Source of the DNA: CAZTHL01 sp964613585
GTDB lineage: Bacteria; Pseudomonadota; Alphaproteobacteria; DSM-16000; Inquilinaceae
DNA length: 64,000 nt
Direction of reading: 5' to 3'
NCBI GenBank assembly: GCA_964613585.1
Contig: CAZTHL010000009.1
Location: 9,964-73,963, forward strand
The translations under genes and the position numbers were made by a program. How positions within the stretch are numbered: position 1 is the first letter of the stretch; the number at the start of each line of letters is the position of its first letter. The notes below the pieces were generated by a model. That model had not been told where the DNA came from. It searched no databases and saw only the letters and a list, made by a program, of their open reading frames with translations. Below, in pieces: positions 1-13,520 of the stretch.

Positions 1-254
1 CCTGGTGATGCGACGGTCACCGCGGGAATGGCACGCGGACGTCCCGGCTGGCCGACAAGCGGTTCCCTTGCCGAATCCGAGGCCGGCCCCACGTCTCCAG
101 CACTCGCTGCCGGCTCGCCCGACGGTCCTTGTCCCCATGGGCTGTGGCGCGCGGTGGCATGGTCGCCGATAATCCCGCCGGCATCGCGACCTCGGCCACG
201 TCGCTGCAGCGGCAGCCAGCTGAGCAAGAACGCTGATCAGGAGCCCGGTCCGCC

Positions 255-4446
<4,192 letters not shown>

Positions 4447-4489
4447 TCATCAAGCGCCTCTGCACGACTGGTTGTTTCCCCTCGAAGCC

Positions 4490-5608
4490 TTATCCGCGCA
4501 AATCCAGCTCCTCATGCAGGATGGCATGGCGCGCGACCCGCGACCAGCCGAGCATCCGTCGTTGGGCGCGCCCATAAGAGCGCCAGATCCTGCCCGTGAG
4601 CTCGTCGGTCTCGGCGAGGTGGGCCAGCACCTCCCGGCCGGCCCGGTAGCTGGCTCTCAGGATGTCGTCCGGGAAGCGCCGAAGCCGTGTCCGGCCCGCG
4701 CTCTCAAGGTCCGCCAGAGTCTCGGCGTTGAACCAGTCCGCCTCCGCCACGCCGCGCGCGTTCTCCGCGGCGCAGGCCGACATGACTATGGCCCGCAGAT
4801 TGTCGGGCAAGCCTTCGAAGGCCTCGCGATTGACCAGGCACTCGGCCGATCCGTTCGGCTCGTGGAAGCCGGGCCAATAGTAGTAGGGAGCGGCCCGGTC
4901 GAGCCCGAGGCTGACGTCGCTCCAGGGGCCAAGGAACTCCGCGCCGTCGATCGCGCCGGTGCTGAGCGCCAGGAAGATCTCCCCCGGCGGCAAGGTGACC
5001 GGTGTCGCGCCGAGCCGGCGCAGCACCTCGCCGCCCAGACCCGGCATGCGGATCTTCATCCCTCGGAGCGCCTCGAGCCCGTCAAGCGGACGGGTGTACC
5101 AGCCGCCCATCTGCACGCCGGAGTTTCCGGCCAGGAAGGGCTTTACCCCGAAGCTGGCGTAAAGCTCGTCCCAGAGGGCTTGGCCGCCGCCAAAGCGGAT
5201 CCAGGCGTTGTGGCTCTCGGGGGTCATGCCCCACGGGACCGCGGTGAAGAAGACGCTGGCCGGCATCTTGCCCGTCCAAAAGAAGGAGGCCGTGTGGCCG
5301 AGCTCTGCGACACCGCCGCCGACGGCGTCGATCACCTCGAAGGCCGGCACGATCTCGCCGGCCCCGAAGACGGTTACCGTCAGGGCGCCGTCGCTCATCG
5401 CGGTGATGCGGGCGGCCAGCCGATCGGCGGTGGTGCCCGGCCCTGGCGCGCCTTTCGGCCACGAGGTGACCATCCGCCAGGAGCGGCGCGCCTGACCGAT
5501 GGCGGGAGCCGGCGCGCTGCCGGCGGCCAGCGCGCCGGCCCCGGTGCCGGCCAGAAGCCGGCGTCGGGGCAGCGCCGGGGAGCCGCGGTGATGGTTGTCG
5601 CGAGTCAT
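4490..5608 (-). CDS. TRAP transporter solute-binding protein, DctP family, Tat-exported
   Basis: A 372-aa periplasmic binding protein of the TRAP-T family. The N-terminus carries a twin-arginine signal (RRRLLAGTGAGALAAG) ending near APAIGQA. The mature protein opens with WRMVTSWPKGAPGPGTT, typical of the TakP-like (2-oxo/keto-acid) branch, and has the conserved arginine region RGMKIRMPGLGGEVLRRLG and the segment LSTGAIDGAEFLGPW. The ATG at 5608 is preferred over an upstream TTG (5632) because GGGAG lies about 10 bases before it. No DctQ or DctM membrane genes are present, so it is an orphan here. Substrate cannot be called with confidence; an organic acid is the likeliest. Confidence 0.9.
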   Translation of the reverse strand: MTRDNHHRGSPALPRRRLLAGTGAGALAAGSAPAPAIGQARRSWRMVTSWPKGAPGPGTTADRLAARITAMSDGALTVTVFGAGEIVPAFEVIDAVGGGVAELGHTASFFWTGKMPASVFFTAVPWGMTPESHNAWIRFGGGQALWDELYASFGVKPFLAGNSGVQMGGWYTRPLDGLEALRGMKIRMPGLGGEVLRRLGATPVTLPPGEIFLALSTGAIDGAEFLGPWSDVSLGLDRAAPYYYWPGFHEPNGSAECLVNREAFEGLPDNLRAIVMSACAAENARGVAEADWFNAETLADLESAGRTRLRRFPDDILRASYRAGREVLAHLAETDELTGRIWRSYGRAQRRMLGWSRVARHAILHEELDLRG

Positions 5609-5662
5609 CGTCGTGCTGCTCCCGGAGATCAACGGGACAAGGATGCGCGCGGTGCCCGTGGA

Positions 5663-7357
5663 TCAGCCTTGCCGCTGCGTCATCAGGCTGTCGGCGGCGG
5701 CGCGTGCCTGATCGGTGATGACCGCTCCGGAGAGCATGCGGGCGATCTCCTCGCGCCGCTGGCCGTCGACCAGCTCGACCACGGTGGTCGTGGCGAGATC
5801 GGGGCCCTCGCTCTTCCGGACCTGCCAGTGATGGGTCGCCCGGGCCGCCACCTGGGGGCTGTGGGTGATCACCAGCACCTGTACGTCCTCGCCGAGACGG
5901 GCGAGCCGCTCGCCGACGGCGTCGGCGACCGCCCCGCTGATGCCGCTGTCGACCTCGTCGAACACCAATGTGGGCACCGCGCCGGCTCCCATGCGGCTAT
6001 GCGCCAGGACGACCTTGAGCGCCAGCATAAAGCGGGCCAATTCGCCCCCGGAGACGATCCGGGCGAGTGGTCCCGGCGTCGCGCCGGGATTGGTCGCCAC
6101 GGTGAAGCTGACCCGATCCTGGCCGGCGGCGCTCCACTCCGCCTCCGGCAGCGCCTCGACCTGGGTCCGGAAGCGGGCCTTGTCCAGCTTCAGGGGCGGC
6201 AGCTCCGCGGCGACGGCGGCGTCGAGACCGGCGGCCGCGTTCCGGCGCCGGTCACCAAGAGCGGTCGCGGCGGCGCGGAAGGCTTCCCGGGCGGCCTCGG
6301 CGTCCCGGTCGAGCCGGGCCAGCCGCTCGCCCTGGTCGTTGATCAGGGCGAGACGGTCGGCCAGGCGGCCGCGCAGGCTCGCCAGATCATCGACCTCGCA
6401 ACCGTGCTTGCGAGCCAGCGCGCGGAGCGCGAACAGCCGTTCCTCGAGGCCCTCGAGCTCGCCGGTGTCGAGCTCGATGTCCGCCGACAGGGAATGCAGC
6501 CCGCTCATCGCCTCCGCCGTCTCGGCGAGCGCGCGATCGAGCGTCTCGAGGATCAAGTCCAGCCGCCCGCCCGCCACCGCCTGCGCCCGCTCGAGCTGCC
6601 GCTGGGCGTTCGCCAGGGCCCGCTCCGCGCCGCGGTCGCCGGCCAGGGCATCGGCGCCGGCGGTCAGCGCCTCGACCAGCTTCTCGCGGTGCATCAGCAT
6701 GTGGCGCCGCTCGGCGAGCTGCGCCTCCTCGCCCGGGGCAGGCTCGACGGCATCGAGCTCGGCCACCGCATGGCGGAGGTAATCCTCCTCGTTGCGCGCG
6801 CGGGTCATGTCGGCGACGGCCTCGTCCCGCTCTCGCTCGGCCTGCTGCCAGCGCCTCCACATGGCGCCCAGCCGCTCGACCTCGTCCGTCAGCCCCGCAT
6901 AGGCATCAAGCACGGCTCGATGGCCGCGCGGATTCAGCAGGCCATGGGTGTCGAACTGACCGTGGACCTCGACCAGGGTCTCGCCGAGCCGCCGCAGGAG
7001 GCCGACGCTGACCGGCTGATCGTTTACGAAGGCGCGGCTGCGGCCGTCGGCGGTCAGGGTGCGCCGCAGGGTCAACGGAACCGTGGCGCCGTCCTCGATC
7101 TCCACGTCCTGCTCGCGAAGGAGGTCGAGCGCGGGGTGCGTGCCGGCGAGCTCGAGTTCCGCCAGAACCGACGCCTGGCCGGCCCCGTGGCGTACGAGGC
7201 CGGCGTCGCCGCGCGCACCGAGCACCAGGCCGAGCGCGTCGAGCAGGATCGACTTGCCCGCGCCGGTCTCACCGGTGAGTGCGCACAGACCCTCCGAGAA
7301 GCTCAACGAGAGCTGCTCGATGAGAACGATGTTGCGAATGGAGAGGCCGGTCAGCAT
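5663..7357 (-). CDS. recN: DNA repair protein RecN
   Basis: A 564-aa SMC-like ATPase acting early in double-strand-break repair. Walker A is GETGAGKS at residues 29-36. A long central coiled coil rich in Arg, Glu and Leu follows, and the C-terminal ATPase half holds the signature region SGGELARFMLALK and Walker B VFDEVDSGISG. The start is set at MLTGLSIRNIVL, the usual family N-terminus; 33 further in-frame codons upstream overlap bamD and look spurious. It lies 19 bp downstream of bamD, a widespread bamD-recN pairing, and is probably co-transcribed with it. Confidence 0.96.
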   Translation of the reverse strand: MLTGLSIRNIVLIEQLSLSFSEGLCALTGETGAGKSILLDALGLVLGARGDAGLVRHGAGQASVLAELELAGTHPALDLLREQDVEIEDGATVPLTLRRTLTADGRSRAFVNDQPVSVGLLRRLGETLVEVHGQFDTHGLLNPRGHRAVLDAYAGLTDEVERLGAMWRRWQQAERERDEAVADMTRARNEEDYLRHAVAELDAVEPAPGEEAQLAERRHMLMHREKLVEALTAGADALAGDRGAERALANAQRQLERAQAVAGGRLDLILETLDRALAETAEAMSGLHSLSADIELDTGELEGLEERLFALRALARKHGCEVDDLASLRGRLADRLALINDQGERLARLDRDAEAAREAFRAAATALGDRRRNAAAGLDAAVAAELPPLKLDKARFRTQVEALPEAEWSAAGQDRVSFTVATNPGATPGPLARIVSGGELARFMLALKVVLAHSRMGAGAVPTLVFDEVDSGISGAVADAVGERLARLGEDVQVLVITHSPQVAARATHHWQVRKSEGPDLATTTVVELVDGQRREEIARMLSGAVITDQARAAADSLMTQRQG

Positions 7358-7376
7358 GCTCGGCCTGGCCGGCGCG

Positions 7377-8210
7377 TCAGAAGATCGAGTCGAGAGCCCG
7401 TGCCACCAGCGACCGCTCTTCGGGAGGCTCGACGCCGCCTTCCACCAGCAGGGCATAGCTGTCCTGGTACCAGTCGCTGCCCGGATAATTGTGGCCGAGG
7501 ACGGCGGCGGACCGCTGCGCCTCCTCGTCGAGGCCGACGGCCAGATAGGCTTCGGTCAGCCGGTGCAGCGCCTCGGGTACATGTGTCGTGGTCTCGTAAT
7601 CGGTGACGACGCGGCGGAACCGGTTGATCGACGCGTTGTAGTACCCTTGCCGCAGGTACCAGCGGCCGATCTCCATGTCCTTTCCGGCCAACTGGTCAAG
7701 CGTGAGATCCAGCTTGAGCCGCGCGTCGCGGGCATAGTCGGTGTTGGGGAAGCGCCGGTTCACCTCCTCGAGCGCGTCACGCGCCAGCTCGGTGAAGCGC
7801 TGGTCGCGCTCGACGTCCGAGATGCGCTCGTAGAAGCAAAGTGCGCGAAGGTAGTAGGCGTAGTCGACGTGCTCGTTGCCGGGGTGCAGGCGGATGAAGC
7901 GATCCAGCGCGATGACCGCGTCGTCGTACTCCATCTCTTGGTAATGGGCAAACGCCGCCATGAGCTGCGCCCGCACCGCCCATTGCGAGTACGGATGCTG
8001 ACGCTCCACCTCATCGAACAGCTGAGCCGCCTCGACATAGTCGCCGCCGTCGAGGGCGCCCTGCGCCTCGGTATAAATCTGCTCGGCCGGGCGCTCGACA
8101 TACTCGATTGGCTCGTCCGACGCGCAGGCGGCAAGCGCGAGGGCCAAGCCGCAGATGCCGGCGAGGCTGGTGCGGCTCCGCAACGATCGGCGTGGAGATG
8201 CGTCAGCCAT
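7377..8210 (-). CDS. bamD: Outer membrane assembly lipoprotein BamD
   Basis: A 277-aa lipoprotein subunit of the BAM complex, which inserts beta-barrel proteins into the outer membrane. The signal peptide ends in a lipobox LALAAC with lipidated Cys29. The rest is TPR-like helices (AEQIYTEAQGALDGGDYVEA, FDEVERQHPYSQWAVRAQ, DAVIALDRFIRLHPG). Typical length. It sits between lpxC and recN at the end of the dcw block, tying outer-membrane assembly to the division and wall genes. Confidence 0.96.
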   Translation of the reverse strand: MADASPRRSLRSRTSLAGICGLALALAACASDEPIEYVERPAEQIYTEAQGALDGGDYVEAAQLFDEVERQHPYSQWAVRAQLMAAFAHYQEMEYDDAVIALDRFIRLHPGNEHVDYAYYLRALCFYERISDVERDQRFTELARDALEEVNRRFPNTDYARDARLKLDLTLDQLAGKDMEIGRWYLRQGYYNASINRFRRVVTDYETTTHVPEALHRLTEAYLAVGLDEEAQRSAAVLGHNYPGSDWYQDSYALLVEGGVEPPEERSLVARALDSIF

Positions 8211-8285
8211 TCGCTCCGTGTCCCGCTCGGGGCATCATACTCTTCGAGGTAGGCACAACGACATGGGGATCAATACCACGTCCTT

Positions 8286-8313
8286 CCGCGGCGCGCGAGA
8301 GCGAGCGCCGCGG
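8286..8313 (-). terminator. Strong GC hairpin between lpxC and bamD, possible terminator
   Basis: Perfect 9-bp arms CCGCGGCGC (8286-8294) and GCGCCGCGG (8305-8313) around a 10-base loop, 24 bases past the lpxC stop. No T-run follows on either strand, so it may only weaken or process the transcript rather than terminate it. Confidence 0.4.
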
Positions 8314-8336
8314 ATCCTGCCGCACGTCCGGCATCG

Positions 8337-9314
8337 TCAGGCCGACAGCGCCATGGGGCCGGCCATCCAGCCGCCGGCGGCCGACGCGCTGCCCTCGGTC
8401 AACGCGAAGCACCAGGCCATGTCGTCGGCGAACAGGGCGCGGAGCAGCCGGTTGTTGGCGGTGTGACCGGAGCGGCGGCCCTGGAAGTGCCCGAGGATCG
8501 GCGCGCCGGCGAGATAGAGGTCGCCGATCGCATCGAGGATCTTGTGGCGCACGAACTCGTCTGGGAAACGCAGCCCGTCCGCGTTGAGCACGTGGTCGCC
8601 GCTGACCACGACGGCATTGTCGAGCGATCCACCCAGGGCCAGGCCGCGCCGACGCAGGGTTTGGACATCCTCGAGGAAGCCGAAAGTCCGAGCCTCGGCG
8701 ACCTCATCGCGGAAGACGCTTTTGACCAGAGGGACGAAGCCTTCCTGGCGCGCGATGGCGCGGCTGGCGAACTCGATCTCGAAGCCGAAGGAGGCATGGG
8801 CGGCCGGAGCCAGGCTCACCGCGCAGTCGCCGTCCTCGACCTCGACGCGCCTCAGAATGCGTATGGCCCGGCGTGCAGCCGAGAGCGCTCGGATCCCGGC
8901 GCGCTCGATAAGCGCGACGAACGGCGCGGCGCTGCCGTCCATGATCGGCAGCTCCGGCCCGTCGACCTCAACCGTAACATTGTCGATGCCGCAGCCGGCG
9001 AGCGCCGCCATCAGATGCTCCACGGTGCCCACGCGGACGCCGTCATCGTTCGCCAGCACCGTGCACAGCTGTGTGTCGCAGACCCGGTCCCAGCGGGCCG
9101 GGATCGGCTGCCGCGGCTCGGCCAGGTCGGTCCGCACGAACTGGACGCCTGCGTTGGCCGACGCCGGGCGGAGCGTCATGGTCACCAGCCGGCCCGAATG
9201 CAGCCCGATGCCGCTGCACTGGATCGGCATCCGCACGGTCTTCTGGGCCGCGAGCGACCCCGCTGACGACGGCCGCGAGTCTTCCCCCGGGCATCGGCCC
9301 GCAAGTATCCCCAA
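8337..9314 (-). CDS. lpxC: UDP-3-O-acyl-N-acetylglucosamine deacetylase LpxC
   Basis: About 325 aa; the committed zinc-dependent step of lipid A synthesis. Seen motifs are the N-terminal IQCSGIGLHSG, the conserved MDGSAAPF, ARTFGFLEDV, the zinc/catalytic run HKILDAIGDLYLAG, and the C-terminal HFQGRRSGHTANN. The start is uncertain because no ATG precedes the conserved core. A TTG at 9314 with AAAGGTGGGG about 8 bases upstream is the best candidate; another TTG at 9383 lacks a ribosome site. It follows ftsZ, the usual position at the end of the dcw cluster. An intact LpxC implies a lipopolysaccharide outer membrane. Confidence 0.94.
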   Translation of the reverse strand: MGILAGRCPGEDSRPSSAGSLAAQKTVRMPIQCSGIGLHSGRLVTMTLRPASANAGVQFVRTDLAEPRQPIPARWDRVCDTQLCTVLANDDGVRVGTVEHLMAALAGCGIDNVTVEVDGPELPIMDGSAAPFVALIERAGIRALSAARRAIRILRRVEVEDGDCAVSLAPAAHASFGFEIEFASRAIARQEGFVPLVKSVFRDEVAEARTFGFLEDVQTLRRRGLALGGSLDNAVVVSGDHVLNADGLRFPDEFVRHKILDAIGDLYLAGAPILGHFQGRRSGHTANNRLLRALFADDMAWCFALTEGSASAAGGWMAGPMALSA

Positions 9315-9643
9315 TTGTCCAGCCCCACCTTTGCTTCGCCGACCATGGATCCCGGCCGGTATTCGTTGGAATGGCCCCGACAAGCACTCTGCCGAAAACG
9401 CGAAATCCCAGGTGCACCGTTAAAGAACGTGCCTCCAGATCACAAATCAATCTTTGTTACCGATTGTTGCCACGGTCCGGGATGGGGGAATCGGCATGGC
9501 TGCAACACCCGTCCCGTTATCCAAAGGCGAGCCGTCCCGCCGTGGTTCCCTCCGGTCCGGCCGGCCGAGACGGCGCCGGCATCCGCGCGGATCGGCGCGG
9601 ATGCACGGATCTCGCCCTGGCCCATCGTGCCTGCCGCCTCCGC
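9315..9643. other. Intergenic region between ftsZ and lpxC with an inverted repeat
   Basis: About 330 bases without a convincing gene. It holds an 8-bp perfect inverted repeat, ATCCGCGC/GCGCGGAT at 9581-9602 with a 6-base loop, about 40 bases past the ftsZ stop. There is also a lower-GC stretch (9420-9480) that could carry an lpxC promoter, but no good -35/-10 pair was found. No T-run follows the hairpin on the ftsZ strand. Confidence 0.5.
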
Positions 9644-11263
9644 TCAGTTCGCCTGCCGGCGCAAGAAGGCGGGAATGTCCAGGCTCTCGTCCTCGTGGCG
9701 CGGCAGGGGCCCGCGGGCGCTGGTCTCCAGGCGAGGCTGCGCCGGCCGGGCTTGGCTCTCCACCTGCGGCCGCGGCGCCGCCGGCACCGCCGGCGCCGCC
9801 GGCTCGGACGGCTTCAGCGGCGTCGCCTCGGCCCGTGCCGGGGCGGCGGGCTCGGGTCGGGGCGACGGGCTCGGCGCCGGCCCGACCGCGGCCTCCTCAT
9901 CCCGCAGCAGGCCGGTCATGCGCCGGAACAGGTTGCCGGCGCGCCGGCGCGCGGGATCGAGCATGCGGGCGTGCGAGCCGGCCTCGTGGCCATCGTCCAG
10001 CGCCGGGGCGGCCCCGGTGCGTGGCCGTTTCGCCGGCTCGACCGGCATCGGGGCGATGAAGCCGCCGTCCCGGCGCTCCCCGCGGCGCGCCGCCGGCCGG
10101 CCGGCCTGGGCTGCCATCGGCTCCTGGCTCTCATCCTCGAGCAGGGCCTCGGCCGGCTCCGCCGTGGCCGGCTCCGCGGCCTCGGCGGCATCGTCCGCCG
10201 GCTCCGCCTCCAGCGCGGCGCTGCGCGCCATGCCGAGCGGCGGGCGCGAATGCACAAGGTGCAGGCCGGCGGCGCCGGGGCGCAGGCTGGCCGAGCGCTC
10301 CTGGTCGATTCCGGTGGCGACAACGGAGACCCGGACGCGGCCTTCCATGGACTCGTCGAAGATGGCGCCGAAGATGATGTTGGCCTCCGGGTCGACGTCG
10401 TCGCGGATCCGGTTGGCCGCCTCATCAACCTCGTAGAGCGTGAGATCGAGCCCGCCGGTGATGTTGATCAGGACGCCGCGCGCCCCCTTCATGGAAATGT
10501 CGTCGAGCAGCGGGTTGGAGATGGCCGCCTCGGCCGCGGTCACCGCCCGGTTCTCGCCTTCCGCGGTGCCGGTGCCCATCATCGCCTTGCCCATCTCGCC
10601 CATCACCGTGCGAATGTCGGCGAAGTCGAGATTGATCAGGCCGGGCATGACCATCAGATCGGTCACCCCGCGCACGCCGGAGTGCAGCACATCGTCGGCC
10701 ATCTTGAAGGCGTCGGCGAAGGTGGTCCTCTCGTTGGCGATGCGGAACAGGTTCTGGTTCGGGATGACGATCAGGGTGTCAACGTACTGCTGCAGCTCCT
10801 CCTGGCCCTTGTCGGCGATGCGCATCCGGTGGGCCCCTTCGAAATGGAACGGCCGGGTGACCACCCCGACCGTGAGGATGCCCTGCTCGCGCGCCGCCCG
10901 CGCGATCACCGGCGCGGCGCCGGTGCCGGTGCCGCCGCCCAGCCCGGCGGTGATGAACACCATGTGGCTGCCCTCGAGATAGCTGACGATCTCCTCGATC
11001 GCCTCCTCGGCGGCGGTCCGGCCAACCTCCGGGCGCGAGCCGGCGCCCAGTCCCTGGGTGATGCCGGTGCCGAGCTGCAGCTTCTTCTCGGCGAGATTGG
11101 TGCTGAGCGCCTGGGCGTCGGTGTTCGCGGTCAGGAACTCGACGCCCTCGAGATTCGACCGGATCATGTTGTTCACGGCGTTGCCGCCGGCGCCGCCGAC
11201 GCCGACGACCGTGATGCGCGGACGCAGCTGGGTCTGCGCTTGCGGGATGCTCAGATTGATCAT
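9644..11263 (-). CDS. ftsZ: Cell division GTPase FtsZ
   Basis: A 539-aa tubulin-like GTPase that forms the cytokinetic ring. The GTPase domain begins at [18 protein letters not shown], with the tubulin signature [10 protein letters not shown] and the T7 region [14 protein letters not shown]. After about residue 320 comes a roughly 200-aa Pro/Ala/Glu-rich linker, long even for Alphaproteobacteria. It ends with the conserved tail peptide [10 protein letters not shown] that binds FtsA and other partners. It is the last fts gene of the cluster, with a 111-bp gap to ftsA that could host its own promoter. Confidence 0.98.
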   Translation of the reverse strand: MINLSIPQAQTQLRPRITVVGVGGAGGNAVNNMIRSNLEGVEFLTANTDAQALSTNLAEKKLQLGTGITQGLGAGSRPEVGRTAAEEAIEEIVSYLEGSHMVFITAGLGGGTGTGAAPVIARAAREQGILTVGVVTRPFHFEGAHRMRIADKGQEELQQYVDTLIVIPNQNLFRIANERTTFADAFKMADDVLHSGVRGVTDLMVMPGLINLDFADIRTVMGEMGKAMMGTGTAEGENRAVTAAEAAISNPLLDDISMKGARGVLINITGGLDLTLYEVDEAANRIRDDVDPEANIIFGAIFDESMEGRVRVSVVATGIDQERSASLRPGAAGLHLVHSRPPLGMARSAALEAEPADDAAEAAEPATAEPAEALLEDESQEPMAAQAGRPAARRGERRDGGFIAPMPVEPAKRPRTGAAPALDDGHEAGSHARMLDPARRRAGNLFRRMTGLLRDEEAAVGPAPSPSPRPEPAAPARAEATPLKPSEPAAPAVPAAPRPQVESQARPAQPRLETSARGPLPRHEDESLDIPAFLRRQAN

Positions 11264-11374
11264 CGGAAGTCGCTCCCTTGATTACGGCTGTTGGACCCGT
11301 CCTGGTCGTGTCCGGTCGTCCTCCCTGGGGTCCCCGCTCTCACGGGCGCCGCGTCCTGGCGTGACCTTTGGCGT

Positions 11375-12646
11375 TCAAATGTATTCACGCAGCCATCCTC
11401 CGATCCGGCCCCACCAGCCGTGCGCGGGCTCCTCCTCGAGGACGCCGCCCATGGGCAGATCGGCCTGGTGGCGGACCGCGTAGGCCAGCAGGCCGACGGC
11501 GGTGGCGAAGGCGGGTCCGGTGGTGGCCTCGGCGAGGCCGGGCAGCGGTGCCGGCCGGCCCATGCGCACCTGCTTGTCGAGAACGGCCTGCGCCAGCTCG
11601 CGGGCGCCCTGCAACTGGCTGGCGCCGCCCGTCAGCACGACCCGGCGTCCGGCGGCCTTGTCCAGGCCGCTCGCCTCCAGCCGGCCGCGGACCAGCTCGA
11701 ACACCTCCTCCAGACGCGGCTGGATGATCCCGGTGAGCAGGCTCTTCGGCACATGGTTGGCGTGGCCGGGCTCGTCCTCGCCCACCTGCGGCACGTCGAT
11801 GATCTCGCGCTCGTCCGACAGGCTGGCGATGGCCGATCCGTGCAGGGTCTTCATCCGCTCGGCCTGGGCCAGCGGCGTGGTCAAGCCCCGGGCGATGTCG
11901 TTGGTCACGTGGACTCCGCCGACCGGGACGCTGTCGGCGAACACCATGTTGCCCTCGCAGAACACCGCCAGCCCGGTGGTGCCGGCTCCCATGTCGATGA
12001 CCGCGGCGCCCAGTTCCATCTCGTCCTCGACCAGGCAGGCGAGGCCGGCAGCGTAGGGCGCCACCACGAAGGCATCCGGCTCGAGATGGGCGCGTCCGAT
12101 GCATGCGCTGGTATTGCGCAGCGCCGCCGCCAGCGCCGTGACCACGTGAAGCTCGACCGACAGCCGCTCACCGTACATCCCGCGCGGATCGCGGATCCCG
12201 CGATGGCCGTCGATCGCGTAGGACACCGGGATCGCGTGCACGATCTCGTCATCTGGGGCGATGACGGCCTGGCTTTGGGCGCGCAGGATGCGGCGCAGAT
12301 CGGCGTCGCCGACCTCCTGGCCGGCGATGGCGACGTCGACCGGCAGGGTCTGCGAGGCCAGGTGCCCGCCGCCCAGGTTCACCAGGACCTCGCGCACGCG
12401 CACGCTGGCCATCTGCTCGGCCGTGTTCACGGCATGGCCGATGGCCAGTGCGGCGGCGTCGAGATCGATGATCGAGCCGCAGCGGACGCCGCGGCTCGCC
12501 TGGTGGCCGATGCCGAGGACGCGCGGCCGCCCGTCCTCTTCGATCCGGGCGATGAAGCAGGCCACCTTCGAGGTGCCCACGTCGAGCGCGGCCACCAGGT
12601 CGCCGCGGGGACGGGTCTTTGCGCGTCGGACGCCGTTCAAGCCCAT
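11375..12646 (-). CDS. ftsA: Cell division protein FtsA
   Basis: A 423-aa actin-fold ATPase that anchors FtsZ to the membrane. Phosphate-1 is near DVGTSKVACFIARI. The SHS2/1C insertion lies around GHLASQTLPVDVAIAG, phosphate-2 is AAVIDMGAGTTGLAVF, and the adenosine motif is VVLTGGASQLQGA. A C-terminal amphipathic end (WWGRIGGWLREYI) fits a membrane-targeting helix. It is 31 bp after ftsQ and upstream of ftsZ, the canonical ftsQ-ftsA-ftsZ order. Confidence 0.97.
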   Translation of the reverse strand: MGLNGVRRAKTRPRGDLVAALDVGTSKVACFIARIEEDGRPRVLGIGHQASRGVRCGSIIDLDAAALAIGHAVNTAEQMASVRVREVLVNLGGGHLASQTLPVDVAIAGQEVGDADLRRILRAQSQAVIAPDDEIVHAIPVSYAIDGHRGIRDPRGMYGERLSVELHVVTALAAALRNTSACIGRAHLEPDAFVVAPYAAGLACLVEDEMELGAAVIDMGAGTTGLAVFCEGNMVFADSVPVGGVHVTNDIARGLTTPLAQAERMKTLHGSAIASLSDEREIIDVPQVGEDEPGHANHVPKSLLTGIIQPRLEEVFELVRGRLEASGLDKAAGRRVVLTGGASQLQGARELAQAVLDKQVRMGRPAPLPGLAEATTGPAFATAVGLLAYAVRHQADLPMGGVLEEEPAHGWWGRIGGWLREYI

Positions 12647-12677
12647 GTGCAGGTTCCGTCTCCCTTCATGGGCCGCG

Positions 12678-13520
12678 TCATGTGCCCCGCTCCGCCGCGC
12701 CGAGCCGGCTCGCCGCGGCGACGGACAGCCGGACCGTCATGCGGTCGGCGAGGCGGAGGTCGACCAGCTCGATGTCACGGTCGAGCAGGCGATGCTGCCG
12801 CTCGATCTCGGCGAGACGTTCAAGGGCGGCCCCCGGCGCCGTCTCCGGCAGGCGGACCGTCACTCCGTTGTCGAGCTTGAGATCCCAGCGACGGCCGCCG
12901 ATCCGCACGGCCGCCGCGGTGCGGGCCGCGATCGGCCGCACCGTCTCGAGTTGCTCCAGGAAGGCTCGCGCGTGCTCAGGCGCGTCGGCCCCGGCCACCA
13001 TCGGCAGATGCGGAAAATCGGCCCAGCCGGCCCCGGTGATGACCGCGCCCTCGTGATCGATCAGGCGGGTCCGTCCGCCGTGCTGCCAGAGCGCCAGGGG
13101 GGTCCGCTCGACGAGACGGATGTGCAGGCTGTCCGGCAGCCGCCGCTCGACCGTCGCCTGGCGCACCCAGGGCGAGGCCACCAGCCTTCCGTGCAGAGCC
13201 GCCAGGTCGAGGCTCAGCATCGGCTCGCCGCGCTCCACCGCCACGGCGCGGGTCACCGCTTCCCAGGGCATGTGGCGGCGGCCGAACACCAGGGCCTCCT
13301 GAAGCTCCAGCCCGGCGGCCCGGGACAGTGCGATTGTCGTGCCGTGGACGGTCCGTCCGAGCCGGTCGAGCCAGCCCGCCTGATCCGCCAGCCCCAGGCC
13401 GGCAAGCCCGAGGATGACGACGGCGATCAGGCGGAGCCGGCGCCGGATCCGCGGCGAGCCAAGCCAGAGCGGCCGCGGCCGCGGCTCGCGATCCGGAAGC
13501 GGCGCGGTCAGCCCCAGCAT
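12678..13520 (-). CDS. ftsQ: Cell division protein FtsQ
   Basis: About 280 aa; a bitopic divisome protein linking early and late components. A short cytoplasmic Arg/Pro-rich tail precedes one membrane helix (LRLIAVVILGLAGLGLA). A POTRA domain follows, with typical signatures ERRLPDSLHIRLVERTPLAL and VVAG-like HLPMVAGADA. The ATG at 13520 is preferred because GGTGGAG precedes it by about 9 bases; a GTG at 13547 would add nine residues. Either start overlaps the end of ddl, suggesting translational coupling. Confidence 0.95.
   Translation of the reverse strand: MLGLTAPLPDREPRPRPLWLGSPRIRRRLRLIAVVILGLAGLGLADQAGWLDRLGRTVHGTTIALSRAAGLELQEALVFGRRHMPWEAVTRAVAVERGEPMLSLDLAALHGRLVASPWVRQATVERRLPDSLHIRLVERTPLALWQHGGRTRLIDHEGAVITGAGWADFPHLPMVAGADAPEHARAFLEQLETVRPIAARTAAAVRIGGRRWDLKLDNGVTVRLPETAPGAALERLAEIERQHRLLDRDIELVDLRLADRMTVRLSVAAASRLGAAERGT

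Noticed and set aside
1..254. Possible gene end before the aminopeptidase
   Set aside because: Frames here are short, differ between strands and match no family; no gene is supported in these bases.
9071..11281. A 736-codon plus-strand open frame opposite ftsZ and lpxC
   Set aside because: Antisense shadow of ftsZ; low-complexity sequence.
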